Of a stretch of 49,793 nucleotides of DNA, positions 32,322 to 41,016 are shown one piece after another. The stretch is from the NCBI GenBank assembly GCA_025462785.1, contig JAOAPG010000327.1, forward strand, positions 1-49,793. Reading direction: 5' to 3'. Source of the stretch: Acidobacteriaceae bacterium (lineage in GTDB: Bacteria; Acidobacteriota; Terriglobia; Terriglobales; Acidobacteriaceae). The first letter of the stretch is position 1. Every line of letters begins with the position of its first letter. The position numbers and the translations under genes are program-made. The notes under the pieces are model-generated. The model had not been told where the DNA came from, did not search any database, and saw nothing but the letters and a program-made list of their open reading frames with translations.

Positions 32322-33005
32322 ATGAAAGCTCACCGGGAGTCGCCGGCGATCTTGTTCGACTTGGATGGGACCCTGGTCGACAGTGTCTATCAACATGTTC
32401 TCGCGTGGCGACAGGCGCTGGAGTGTTGCGGCATAAAGCTGGCGGCATGGCGTATTCATCGCCGCATCGGAATGAGTGGAGGGTTGTTCGCAAGCGCGTT
32501 GCTGAGAGAGACGGGACGTCCAGTGTCGGCCGAGTTGGCGGAGGAATTGCAGCAGCGTCATGCCGAAGCGTATACGCAGCAGATCAGGGAGGTGCAGCCT
32601 CTTCCCGGCGCAAAGGATCTACTCGCGTTCTTGAACGAAGTCGGGGTTCCCTGGGCCATTGCTACCAGCGGCCGGGGGAAGTTCGCGCTGGAAACTATTC
32701 GTGTTCTTGAACTCGGCCGAGAAGTGCCACTTATCACCCGCGATCAAGTTCAGCACGCCAAACCTGATCCCGACCTGTTTCTAGCAGCAGCAGATCGTCT
32801 GGGAGTGGATTTTCGCACCTCGGTGGTGGTGGGAGACAGTGTTTGGGATTTGCTTGCGGCGCGGCGCGCGAATGCGCTTGGCGTGGGCTTGCTTTCAGGG
32901 GGCTATGGTCAAGACGAACTGGAGCGTGCGGGAGCTTACCGCGTCTACCAAGACCCTCTGGATTTTTTACAACATCTGGATGAGATCGGCATTCGTATCG
33001 AATAG
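32322..33005 (+). CDS. HAD-family phosphatase (phosphoglycolate phosphatase-like)
   Basis: A 227-residue hydrolase with all four HAD motifs: D13-L-D15-G-T (motif I), the Thr/Ser motif II within AIATSGRGK, a lysine in HAKPDPDLF (motif III) and GDSVWD (motif IV). A helical cap follows motif I, as in subfamily IA. It dephosphorylates a small phosphate ester such as phosphoglycolate or a sugar phosphate; the precise one is unknown. It starts about 50 bases after the Hsp20 hairpin. The next gene follows after 36 bases and may share its transcript. Confidence 0.9.
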   Translation: MKAHRESPAILFDLDGTLVDSVYQHVLAWRQALECCGIKLAAWRIHRRIGMSGGLFASALLRETGRPVSAELAEELQQRHAEAYTQQIREVQPLPGAKDLLAFLNEVGVPWAIATSGRGKFALETIRVLELGREVPLITRDQVQHAKPDPDLFLAAADRLGVDFRTSVVVGDSVWDLLAARRANALGVGLLSGGYGQDELERAGAYRVYQDPLDFLQHLDEIGIRIE

Positions 33006-33041
33006 CTTCAAATTAAACACGGGCATCAGGAGTTCTGCATC

Positions 33042-33545
33042 ATGGCAACCATTCCGAAAAACGCATCCCGGAAAGAGCACACTATTACGGTTGGCGACGT
33101 TTTCATCCGGAGTGACACACAGATACCTGACGGCCTTAGATTTGAATTTGAAGAGTTTGGCCGCTGGAAGAAACTTCTGCGGGTCGATTCCTACTCAATT
33201 GAAGTCTTAGCTCTTCGCGTGGGCTGGAGTTTCTCTTACGTCGCGCCCCAACAAGTGAAAGGCAACGCCTTTGGCTTCGGACTACAATCCGCGGCCAATG
33301 GCGCGCTGAATGACGTACTAAGGGCCGCTAGCCGCACAAGCTTTAACGCCCTGGAAATTACCCAGGTGATGCAGCACCGGGTCGTCGGTACCCACTACAT
33401 TCATATCCTTGCTCATCCGCGACAACTACGCCCTAATCCATATCTACGCAATCCTGATCCCTACTATTTCCCAAATCACACCCAAGATCCCGAACCGATT
33501 TTCCGAAGAGCAGCGGAAGTACAAAAGCAATTTACTGGAATCTAA
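33042..33545 (+). CDS. conserved hypothetical protein
   Basis: A 167-residue soluble protein without signal peptide. Recognisable segments are IPKNASRKEHTITVGDVFIRSDTQIPDGLRFEFEEFGRWKKL, LRVGWSFSYVAPQQVKGNAFGFG and HRVVGTHYIHILAHPRQLRPNPYLRNPDPYYFPN. The second part is rich in aromatic and proline residues. I do not recognise a family with a known role. CAGGAG precedes the ATG, and the gene follows the HAD phosphatase by 36 bases, so it is probably in the same transcription unit. Confidence 0.65.
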   Translation: MATIPKNASRKEHTITVGDVFIRSDTQIPDGLRFEFEEFGRWKKLLRVDSYSIEVLALRVGWSFSYVAPQQVKGNAFGFGLQSAANGALNDVLRAASRTSFNALEITQVMQHRVVGTHYIHILAHPRQLRPNPYLRNPDPYYFPNHTQDPEPIFRRAAEVQKQFTGI

Positions 33546-33587
33546 TCGGAAGCTTAAGGAGCTCTGGGTTCCTGCTGGGAACAGGAT

Positions 33588-34436
33588 CTACGACGCCGCT
33601 TCCACCAGCTCAAGGAAGGCCCGAAAGTCTAATCGATCTAGCTCCAAAAATTGCCGCACTATAGGCGAAGAAGACTTTTCCATTTCCGCGACCGTGCCAA
33701 AAAAGATGACCTTTGCGTGATCGAGAAACACCACATGATCGGCAGTTTTGCGCATAAGCCTTGTATCGTGGGTTACCACGACGCCGGTTAGCTTTACTCG
33801 AAACTTGAGTTCGTCGATCAGATTGCCCAATGTGCGAGCCATCAAGGGATCCACCATGGTGGTGGGTTCATCGTAGAGCACTGCCTCCGGCTGTGCGGCC
33901 AACGCCCTCGCAATTGCCACGGAGCGTTTCATCCCAGTCGAGATCTCAGCGGGCAAACGATCTTTTATCGCTTTAGCTTTCACCATCTCTAGCACTCCAT
34001 CGACGATCAGATTGATCTGCTCCTCATCGAGATCACCTCTTTCGCGGAGCGGGAAGGCGACGTTTTCCGCGACGGTCAGAGAATCGAACAAAGCGCCATT
34101 TTGAAATACCATGGTTACTTTCTTATGTATGCGCTGCAGTTCTTCTTCTGAATAGTCGGTTATGTCTTCATAGGCGGTGATTACACGTCCGGAGTCGGGC
34201 TTGAGAAAGCCCATAATGATACGCAGACACACTGACTTGCCCACTCCGCTGCGGCCAAGTATGCAGACCGTTTCGCCAGGCATGACCCGAAAGCTTACGT
34301 CATCGAGAACCTGTTTGGACCCAAAGGAGATTGAAACGTGTCGGAACTCGAAATATGGCTGGTGAATACTTTGAATCTTGGAAGAGGGCTGAGTGCCACT
34401 GCACAACGGGACGGAAACACTTTGTTCGGAAACCAA
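33588..34436 (-). CDS. MlaF-like ABC transporter ATP-binding protein
   Basis: A 282-residue ATPase. Walker A is GRSGVGKS (61-68), the Q-loop is VFQNGALFD, Walker B is AVLYDEPT (D189-E190) and the H-loop is VTHD. The style is that of MlaF/Ttg2A phospholipid-transport ATPases. The signature is degenerate: EISTGMKRS instead of LSGGMR. No MlaE permease, MlaD or MlaC-like gene is adjacent, so partners must be encoded elsewhere. It starts 10 bases after the stop of the outer-membrane gene upstream on the same strand, making a two-gene operon that could link outer-membrane maintenance and lipid transport. Confidence 0.85.
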   Translation of the reverse strand: MVSEQSVSVPLCSGTQPSSKIQSIHQPYFEFRHVSISFGSKQVLDDVSFRVMPGETVCILGRSGVGKSVCLRIIMGFLKPDSGRVITAYEDITDYSEEELQRIHKKVTMVFQNGALFDSLTVAENVAFPLRERGDLDEEQINLIVDGVLEMVKAKAIKDRLPAEISTGMKRSVAIARALAAQPEAVLYDEPTTMVDPLMARTLGNLIDELKFRVKLTGVVVTHDTRLMRKTADHVVFLDHAKVIFFGTVAEMEKSSSPIVRQFLELDRLDFRAFLELVEAAS

Positions 34437-34446
34437 CGCTCACCCG

Positions 34447-35154
34447 TTACCACCTGATTCCAAATGTTACCGGAACCATTCGAGTCGGAATGCGTCCGGT
34501 GCTTGCATAGTGGTACCGCGCCTCGCTGAAAAACTTCAGACCGCTATCCCCGATCTTTATGTCGAAACCGGCACCAGCACTGCCGCCTATGCCACCTCGA
34601 GTAATGTCGCCGAGAACTTGATTGGCCAAAACTAGCGTGTTATAGAACGTCCCAAAGAAAGGATCGAAGAAGAACACCGGTACTATGGCCGGTCTTGTGA
34701 ACTCGACAGTGCGCCGATAGTAGCCCACGCCGCCCACGAGGTAGGGATCTAACTTGCTGATAGGCATCAGCCGCAGCTTGGGATTCGCAGTGATGGACCA
34801 CATGTGAGAGTTGCCGGCAGGCACCTGTGCTTCTTCCAGAGTCCTTCTGCTCACTCCATAACCGTTGTACATGTACTCTACAGTCCCGCTGAAGTGCGAG
34901 GTGAAGTTATACCCGCCACCCACAACAATGTTCCACCCATTATTCAAGCGTGAGCTAATGTCACCGACCAATGGCGAATATCCACCTCCCACATCGAACG
35001 TGAATTTGTGGTCGTCTTGAGCGTTGCTGTTTGAGGCTGCTACCACCACAATCAGAACGACAATAGACATTCTTATCGCTATTGAGCGCCAAAGTGTAAT
35101 TTCCCGAGCTGAGCCTTTAAGAGTACCCATTGTGTGTTGGCAGTGAGAGCTCAT
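34447..35154 (-). CDS. outer-membrane beta-barrel protein
   Basis: A 235-residue protein with an N-terminal hydrophobic signal (SIAIRMSIVVLIVVVAASNSNA) and alternating beta-strand patterns: KFTFDVGGGYSPLVG, WNIVVGGGYNFTSHFSGTVEYMYNGYG, PYLVGGVGYYRRTVEF and LKFFSEARYHYA. It ends in a barrel-like final strand, VPVTFGIRW, with a terminal aromatic. It resembles small OmpA/OmpW-like porin barrels of unknown function. Start chosen at 35154, with GAGGAAGG upstream; the open frame extends to 35289. A shared-motif promoter lies about 30 bases upstream. Confidence 0.8.
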   Translation of the reverse strand: MSSHCQHTMGTLKGSAREITLWRSIAIRMSIVVLIVVVAASNSNAQDDHKFTFDVGGGYSPLVGDISSRLNNGWNIVVGGGYNFTSHFSGTVEYMYNGYGVSRRTLEEAQVPAGNSHMWSITANPKLRLMPISKLDPYLVGGVGYYRRTVEFTRPAIVPVFFFDPFFGTFYNTLVLANQVLGDITRGGIGGSAGAGFDIKIGDSGLKFFSEARYHYASTGRIPTRMVPVTFGIRW

Positions 35155-35191
35155 TACCTTCCTCTTGCAGACACGGTTGTCAGTTTCTCGG

Positions 35192-35223
35192 ATGCTAGAC
35201 GCCGCCCGAGCCCGAAACAATTG
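35192..35223 (-). promoter_or_regulatory. shared-motif promoter upstream of the outer-membrane protein
   Basis: On the minus strand, CAATTGTT (35223-35216) and TCTAGCAT (35199-35192). The predicted start is near 35185, giving a leader of about 30 bases. The region is divergent with the flavoprotein gene at 35353, which shows no clear copy of its own. Confidence 0.6.
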
Positions 35224-35352
35224 CTCAAGGGACTGAGACCGAATTCCGAAAGCGCTCCTAGAAGCGGACTCCCTTCGAGTGACAGGCATGTTTACGACTT
35301 ACGCAGTAGAGCCACAGAGGAAAGATTTTGCTACGGTAAAAAGTCTCCTTCC

Positions 35353-36615
35353 ATGGACAACAACGAGAATTCCGTAATTAAGCTTCTCGGTAAACACGGG
35401 TCCGCTGAAGCCTATGCGATTCGAGACTTTCTGAACCGTTGTGGCGTGAATTTTGAGTGGGTTGAGTTGGATCGTGACGAGCAAGCACGAGACCAGGCGC
35501 AAGTCACTGGATTAGACGATAGTCGGTTACCAGTTTGCGTTTTTCCCGACGGCACGCGACTGGAACATCCAACTGTCCGTCAGGTTATTGAGAAACTAGG
35601 CTGGTTCCAGAATCCTTCCCGTTCGGAGTACGACCTTAGCATCTATGGCGCGGGGCCCGCCGGGCTGAGTGCAGCTGTTTACGGCGCATCTGAAGGTTTA
35701 AGAACCGTGGTGGTTGAGCGTTTCGCCGTGGGTGGCCAAGCCGGGAGTAGTCCCAAGATTGAAAACTATCTCGGGTTTCCGCAAGGCGTCAGCGGGGCGG
35801 AGCTGGCGGAGCGTGCTCGGGAGCAGGCTTGCCGCTTCGGAGCCGAAATTCTCTTTCTTCGTGAGGCTGTTAGGGGAGAGTTTGAACCTGGGCGCGGCAC
35901 AGGTTATCTCGCGGACGGAACAAAGATCGTCGCCCGCGCCTCTCTGTGCGCTACCGGTGTGGATTATCGCCGATTAAATCTACCCAATGAAGAACGGTTT
36001 CACGGGGCAGGTATTTATTACGGCGCAGGCGCAAGCGAGGCTTCGCTCTGCGGCCCGGACGAGCATGTGTTTGTTGTTGGTGGCGGCAACTCCGGTGCTC
36101 AAGCCGCGTTACACTTTAGCCGTTACGTCTCTAAAGTCACCATGGTAGTGCGAGACGAATCCCTGAAGAAGAGTGTCTCTCAATATCTTATTGATCGCGT
36201 TCTCTCTTCACCGCGCATCGAATTGCTAACGCTCACAGGAGTAACGGCTCTTCACGGAGACAACGTACTGCGTGCGATTACGCTGCGAAATAAACGAACT
36301 GGTAAAGAGTGGATGGAGGAAACGAGCTGGTTGTTTCTTTGCCTTGGTGGCGACCCGCAAACTCGATGGGCTGTGGAAGTGGGCATCATGCGCGATGAGG
36401 CAGGATATCTCGTCACGGGTCCCGATCTGCTGAAAAATGGCCAGCGCCCTGACAACTGGAAACTCGATCGCGATCCCTATTACTTGGAAACTAATATTCC
36501 TGGGGTTTTCGCCGCGGGCGACGTCAGACACGGTTCCGTGAAACGTTGCGCTTCGGCCGTCGGCGAAGGCGCGATGGCAGTCACCTTCATCCATCGTTAC
36601 GTCATGAACGGCTAA
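35353..36615 (+). CDS. thioredoxin-reductase-like flavoprotein lacking the redox cysteine pair
   Basis: A 420-residue protein. An N-terminal ~80-residue glutaredoxin-like fold has GKHGSAEAYA where a CxxC would sit. A thioredoxin-reductase-like FAD/NAD(P) module follows: GAGPAG (99-104), GGQAG...IENYLGFP, GGGNSG (243-248) and GVFAAGDVR. The canonical reductase active site (CATC) is replaced by IYYGAGASEA near residues 221-230. Neither domain can perform classical thiol-disulfide exchange as known, so it may reduce another acceptor or act as an NAD(P)H-linked sensor. Related acidobacterial proteins carry a similar cysteine-free motif, to my knowledge. ATG 35353 was chosen as the domain start; no strong ribosome binding site is present. 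Confidence 0.8.
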   Translation: MDNNENSVIKLLGKHGSAEAYAIRDFLNRCGVNFEWVELDRDEQARDQAQVTGLDDSRLPVCVFPDGTRLEHPTVRQVIEKLGWFQNPSRSEYDLSIYGAGPAGLSAAVYGASEGLRTVVVERFAVGGQAGSSPKIENYLGFPQGVSGAELAERAREQACRFGAEILFLREAVRGEFEPGRGTGYLADGTKIVARASLCATGVDYRRLNLPNEERFHGAGIYYGAGASEASLCGPDEHVFVVGGGNSGAQAALHFSRYVSKVTMVVRDESLKKSVSQYLIDRVLSSPRIELLTLTGVTALHGDNVLRAITLRNKRTGKEWMEETSWLFLCLGGDPQTRWAVEVGIMRDEAGYLVTGPDLLKNGQRPDNWKLDRDPYYLETNIPGVFAAGDVRHGSVKRCASAVGEGAMAVTFIHRYVMNG

Positions 36616-36849
36616 GTTTGATCACTGGAGCTTGATCAGTATTAAGATCAGCGAGACATTCACTAGTCCCGCGCCACTAGACAGCTCGGGATATTGCGGC
36701 TTACTGCTCGGTGCGGAAATCATTACTCGCAACATCTACTCAGGCCCGCCAAGTCACTGCATCCGCCGAACACAATAACTCGAAATAGCAATGCACCTCG
36801 GGATGGTAGATGGCATCTGACTCCTATCTCAAAAAGAGGTAATGCTGCT

Positions 36850-37620
36850 ATGAATCAAATCAGAAGCATTCTCCGAGCGGGCGCTCGTGCTACGGAGCCG
36901 ACATCACCTCGGCGTTTGGGTGCGTTGATCGGTGGCGGCGCGCTTGCACTTCTCGGCCTTACCCAACGTTCAAAATCCGGATTAGCTATGGCTGCGGCAG
37001 GTGGCGCTCTCGTTTACCTGGGCGCAAGAGTCGACAGGCATCCGGGAGTACTCGTTGCACAAAGCAGTATTTTGGTGAACTGCTCTCCTCAAGAAGCCTA
37101 TCAGTTTTGGCACAACTTCGAAAACCTCTCAATAGTTATGCCGCATCTCGAGTCGGTGACGGTATCGAGTGGTGGCCGGTCAACCTGGATTGCACTTGGT
37201 CCAATGGGCTCGCGGATCGTGTGGGATGCCGAAATCGTAAATGACCGTGAGAATGAGTCGATTATGTGGCAGTCTCTCCCCGGATCTGCTTTGTTCGTTG
37301 AAGGCACCGTAAAGTTCGAGACGGCACCAGCGAACCGTGGAACATTAGTGAAAGTAGAGATGCGCTATCGTCCACGATCCGGCGCAATAGCTAATGCTGT
37401 GGCGAGAATGCTCGGGAAGTATCCAAATTTCGTGATGCGACAGGATCTGCGGCGCTTCAAAGCCCTGATCGAAACCGGCGAAATACCCACAATTGAAGGA
37501 CAGACACACGGCCCACGTTCCAAAGTTGTTGCGGCGTTGCGTGTTGCCGATCCTACCCGGCCGATACGGCCTGAATCTCAAGTCAGAGAAGTATTAAACG
37601 CGATGCGGAGGATAGCATGA
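36850..37620 (+). CDS. SRPBCC-family protein with N-terminal membrane hairpin
   Basis: A 256-residue protein. Residues 25-62 (RRLGALIGGGALALLGLTQ...GLAMAAAGGALVYLGARV) form a two-helix membrane hairpin. A START/cyclase (SRPBCC) domain follows (about 70-210; SSILVNCSPQEAYQFWHNFENL, MPHLESVTV, RLG-type strand VWDAEIVNDRENESIMWQS, LVKVEMRYRPRSGAI). Such proteins bind hydrophobic ligands. It overlaps the next gene, a zinc dehydrogenase, by four bases (ATGA), so the two are translationally coupled and probably work together. AGAGGT precedes the ATG at 36850; the 234 bases before hold no clear shared-motif site. Confidence 0.85.
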   Translation: MNQIRSILRAGARATEPTSPRRLGALIGGGALALLGLTQRSKSGLAMAAAGGALVYLGARVDRHPGVLVAQSSILVNCSPQEAYQFWHNFENLSIVMPHLESVTVSSGGRSTWIALGPMGSRIVWDAEIVNDRENESIMWQSLPGSALFVEGTVKFETAPANRGTLVKVEMRYRPRSGAIANAVARMLGKYPNFVMRQDLRRFKALIETGEIPTIEGQTHGPRSKVVAALRVADPTRPIRPESQVREVLNAMRRIA

Positions 37621-38816
37621 AAGCAGTTTGTTGGATGGGCGTTGAGAAGATGAGTGTTGAAACTGTACCTGACCCGCAAATTCTGAATCCTCGGGATGCC
37701 ATTGTGCGCATCACGAGCACTTGCATCTGTGGTTCCGATCTGCACTTATATAACGGTTTTATCCCAACGATGGAGCAAGGCGACATTCTCGGCCACGAAT
37801 TCATGGGCGAAGTAGTAGAAGTCGGCGCGAGTATTAGGCCGGAGAAATTGAAGCCCGGGGACCGGGTCGTAGTCCCGTTCACGATTGCGTGCGGACGCTG
37901 TTTCTTCTGTGAACGACAGCTCTGGTCTTGTTGCGACAATTCGAACCCGAATTACTGGATCGCCGAAGAGATGATGGGTTACTCACCATCGGGGTTATTC
38001 GGCTATACCCATATGATGGGCGGATATTCCGGAGGTCAGGCGCAGTATGCCCGAGTGCCCTATGCTGACGTCGGCCCGCTTAAACTTCCGGAAGATGTAC
38101 CTGATGACAAAGTGGTATTCCTGTCTGACATATTTCCGACGGGCTATTTCGGTGCTGTGAACTGCGATATCCAGCCTGGAGACACCGTTGCGATCTGGGG
38201 TTGCGGACCAGTTGCTCAATTCGCCATACGAAGCGCGTTCATGCTCGGAGCGGAAAGAGTAATTGCCATCGATAGGTTTGAGTACCGGCTTCGCCTGGCT
38301 GAGAAAGCAGGAGCGGAAACCATCAATTACGAACAAGTCGACGATGTTGTCCAGACTTTGAAGGACATGACAGCCAACGTTGGCCCGGACGCCTGCATGG
38401 ATGCGGTCGGCATGGAAGCTCACGACGATAGCGTGATGTACTTAGTGGATCGAACCAAACAAGCAATGCGAGTAGAAACTGATCGTCCGATCGTCCTTCG
38501 TCAATGTATTAAAGCATGCCGGAAGGGTGGGACGGTTTCTGTCCCCGGAGTATACGCCGGCTTCGATGACAAGATCCCGATGGGAGCTTTCATGAACAAA
38601 GCGCTGACTATGAAAACGGGTCAGACGCATATGATGCGCTATATGAAGCCGTTACTTGACCGCGTGCAAAAGGGCGAAATCGATCCAAGCTTCGTAATCA
38701 GTCACAGGGTACCAATTGATGAAGCCCCGAAAATGTACAAAATGTTTCGAGATAAACAAGACCACTGCACCAAAGTGGTGCTCGACCCGTGGGCGAACGG
38801 AGCCAAGGCGGCATAG
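37617..38816 (+). CDS. zinc-dependent alcohol/formaldehyde dehydrogenase-like protein
   Basis: A 399-residue MDR enzyme. Zinc ligands C38 (ICGSDLH) and H60 (GHEFMGE) and structural cysteines C92, C95, C98 and C106 are present, as are the NAD-binding GCGPV and SDIFPTGYFGAV motifs. It is a paralogue of the formaldehyde-dehydrogenase-like gene at 16286 but lacks its GGAYGF insertion details (here MMGYSPSGLFGYTHMMGGYSGGQ). It overlaps the SRPBCC gene by four bases, and that pairing recurs in soil bacteria as far as I know. Substrate unknown; an alcohol or small aldehyde is likely. Confidence 0.88.
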   Translation: MKAVCWMGVEKMSVETVPDPQILNPRDAIVRITSTCICGSDLHLYNGFIPTMEQGDILGHEFMGEVVEVGASIRPEKLKPGDRVVVPFTIACGRCFFCERQLWSCCDNSNPNYWIAEEMMGYSPSGLFGYTHMMGGYSGGQAQYARVPYADVGPLKLPEDVPDDKVVFLSDIFPTGYFGAVNCDIQPGDTVAIWGCGPVAQFAIRSAFMLGAERVIAIDRFEYRLRLAEKAGAETINYEQVDDVVQTLKDMTANVGPDACMDAVGMEAHDDSVMYLVDRTKQAMRVETDRPIVLRQCIKACRKGGTVSVPGVYAGFDDKIPMGAFMNKALTMKTGQTHMMRYMKPLLDRVQKGEIDPSFVISHRVPIDEAPKMYKMFRDKQDHCTKVVLDPWANGAKAA

Positions 38817-38868
38817 AAACTTACAATGATCATTTTTGACTGACCAAGGAGCAGTAAAGGAGCTACCG

Positions 38869-39303
38869 ATGGCTGGACTTTTGATAGACAATTTCTTCCC
38901 AAGGCTCATCTCGGCAAGAACTCACGGGGTTGTCGATTACATTCATGCGAGCACAAACTTTGTTGCGGCACTTGTGTTCAGCAGGAGCGACAAACGCGGG
39001 TCGAATGCTGCCTTAGCGCTTGGAATCAGCGTACTTGTGAATGCGCTGATGACGGACTATCCTCTCGGAGTTTTCCGTGTGTACAGCTTCAAGACACACG
39101 GCATGTTGGACTATGGAGTCGCTGCTACTAGCGCTGCTTTCCCAAAGCTACTTGGGATAAGAGATCCAATGCAAAGGAGGTACTTCCACGCGCAGGGTGC
39201 AGGCGAAACGCTAATTGCTGGCCTATCCGACTACGACGACTCAGGATGGGGTCGTAGAAGACAAAAAATGGGCAGAGTGTTCGACGGGAGAAGAGCTGCC
39301 TGA
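38869..39303 (+). CDS. conserved hypothetical membrane-associated protein
   Basis: A 144-residue protein starting at 38869, with AAAGGAG upstream. Features are ARTHGVVDYIHASTNF, a hydrophobic segment (AALALGISVLVNALMTDYPLG), FKTHGMLDYGVAATSAAFPKLLG and a charged tail. The two THG-xx-DY units suggest an internal repeat of a small membrane domain. I cannot name the family with confidence. It follows the zinc dehydrogenase by 52 bases and probably shares its operon. Confidence 0.65.
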   Translation: MAGLLIDNFFPRLISARTHGVVDYIHASTNFVAALVFSRSDKRGSNAALALGISVLVNALMTDYPLGVFRVYSFKTHGMLDYGVAATSAAFPKLLGIRDPMQRRYFHAQGAGETLIAGLSDYDDSGWGRRRQKMGRVFDGRRAA

Positions 39304-39357
39304 TTACTCTTTGCGTATCCGAAGACTAGCGCGGAAGCACGCCTTGTTTAGCAATGA

Positions 39358-40093
39358 TTAACGCGCCGAGATAGTCATGGAGAAGACGTTATTTTTGCTC
39401 TGCTCTTAGCTTCCGCCGCTGTACTCTCTCGTCGCAAAAGCAAACGTTTACGCTGGATAGAAACGAGCGCTGCTCAACAGCGTAAGCTTGCGACCGATGA
39501 AGCCGCTCGCCGCTACATCATTTACGCAATTTTGCCAGCATGGTCCCTAGCGGGTTTTTTGGATTGGCTTTAGCACCGCCAAACGAAAATCGGAACTACA
39601 AGTGGCGTAGAAGAATCCGTCACCCATCTCTTGATGATGCTCGAGGGCGGGATCCCCGTAATGCTTGGTCTCTTTCTCGAGATCAATGCCGGCGTGCGTG
39701 CTCGCGTTGATGAGCGCGGGGTGGCCACTGCACGAACTCACGGCCGCATGGGACGTATCTTACACAGTCTCAAGGCGCAAAGTGCCACCTCGCGAGCAAC
39801 ATACCCACAGCTTCATGGAGACCATCCCATTCGACATCATCGCGGTGATGGCTTGTTTATACCCGACGCAATTCCTCGCTTTATTCGGCGCTAGCTCAGA
39901 ACGAGCGCGGTTTGATCTCCATCTTAAACAGTCTCCGATGCCGGCGAGCCATATCGCAGGAATTCTCGGCGGAACTGCGCTCTTCGTTCCTGGTCCGCAT
40001 ATTGAGGAGCTTTGGCAGTGTTGGCGTGCGCGGCAGAGAGGGGTAGAGGGTCGCGACACCCCTGAGTGCGCTCGCGAATTATACGCAGCATGA
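39358..40093 (+). pseudogene. conserved membrane protein gene with amber codon and frameshift
   Basis: From about 39480 a protein-like frame reads RRYIIYAILPAWSLAGFLDWL, then TAG at 39571-39573, then HRQTKIGTTSGVEESVTHLL and MLEGGIPVMLGLFLEINAGV. After one extra base near 39695 the sense moves to another frame: LALMSAGWPLHELTAAWDVS, RREQHTHSFME-like PPREQHTHSFMETIPFDIIA, FLALFGASSERARFDLHLKQ and a normal stop at 40093. Intact relatives have W-H-R where TAG now stands, so TGG to TAG is likely. With a substitution and an indel, this gene is genuinely broken rather than misread. A start codon is not identifiable. Confidence 0.7.
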
Positions 40094-40142
40094 ATCTTGC
40101 GACTCCAGGGAAATACAACCATTGGGCAAGAGGCCGATATCG

Positions 40143-40949
40143 TCAGGACACTTTCTTTTCAGACTGCGGCGCTTCAAGTTCTCTAAGCAGTTGTTCCCTT
40201 ACCCTATCTGCGATTCGCGGTACTTCGTCCGGCGGCACGTCGTAAATCTTCGCAACTTCTTCCTTCGAAAATCCTTCGACAGCAAAAAGCTCAAACACGA
40301 TTCGGTCCCGCTCCGGCACATGGGAAAGGGCTCGCACAATCTGGCTTACTTCTTCATCTCTTTCAAGCTGCTTCTCCGGATCGTCCTCGTCCACCGGAGC
40401 ATTGAACTCGCGTGGCGGAATTTCGCCGTCATCCAGATCTTCTGGAAGCCACGGCTCGCCTTCAACATCGGCGGTGATAGGCTGCTCTTCCAGAGTACTG
40501 AGTTCTTTTTGCTGTAGAGTCTCCAAGCTCCTTCGGCGGGCATCCGTCGAATGTCTTTTGCGCAAGTAGTTTTCAAGGATTTCATTGGCGATCCGATACA
40601 GCCATTGCTCAAGGGTTAAATCCGGTGGTTTCTTTTCGTAGCTGTCATACGCTCGTAGGACAACTCGATCGAGAATATCGTCACTGGTGTAGACGGGAGT
40701 CCGGATTTGCAAATCCAGATACGCAATCCGCAAGCGCCGTTTTATGTATGTCTTTAGAGGACTTAGGAGAGGAATAATCTCGTGGAAAAATTCCTGTTTG
40801 TTTTGAACTTTATCAGTTTGAGCCTTACCTGATTGAGGTTGCTGACCGCTGGCGAGCGCTGCCAGTTGTCCTTCTTTTTGTCGCAATGCTTCTGATTGCT
40901 GGCTTCTTGCGTTTGCCGGCACGGGCCCTGATTTCTCTGTCCCGTTCAA
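40143..40949 (-). CDS. ECF-like sigma-70 family RNA polymerase sigma factor
   Basis: A 268-residue sigma factor. A Gln/Ala-rich N-terminus precedes region 2 (about 50-140; FFHEIIPLLSPLKTYIKRRLRIAYL, DDILDRVVLRAYDSY, LEQWLYRIANEILENYLRKRHS). An unusually long acidic linker (about 150-205, with VEGEPWLPEDLDDGEIPPREF) leads to region 4 (about 207-262; VSQIVRALSHVPERDRIVFELFAVEGFSKEEVAKIY). No anti-sigma gene is adjacent. It is the last gene of the run DUF4136 - dnaK - HMA-like - sigma, with gaps of 41, 50 and 67 bases, headed by a shared-motif promoter. That makes it the best candidate in the window for the factor reading the motif (inference). Confidence 0.82.
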   Translation of the reverse strand: MNGTEKSGPVPANARSQQSEALRQKEGQLAALASGQQPQSGKAQTDKVQNKQEFFHEIIPLLSPLKTYIKRRLRIAYLDLQIRTPVYTSDDILDRVVLRAYDSYEKKPPDLTLEQWLYRIANEILENYLRKRHSTDARRRSLETLQQKELSTLEEQPITADVEGEPWLPEDLDDGEIPPREFNAPVDEDDPEKQLERDEEVSQIVRALSHVPERDRIVFELFAVEGFSKEEVAKIYDVPPDEVPRIADRVREQLLRELEAPQSEKKVS

Positions 40950-41016
40950 ATCTGCTCCTCCCGAACACTCGTGCGATCTAGCGCGGAGGATATTGCACGC
41001 ACTGTTTCAGAGCCCA

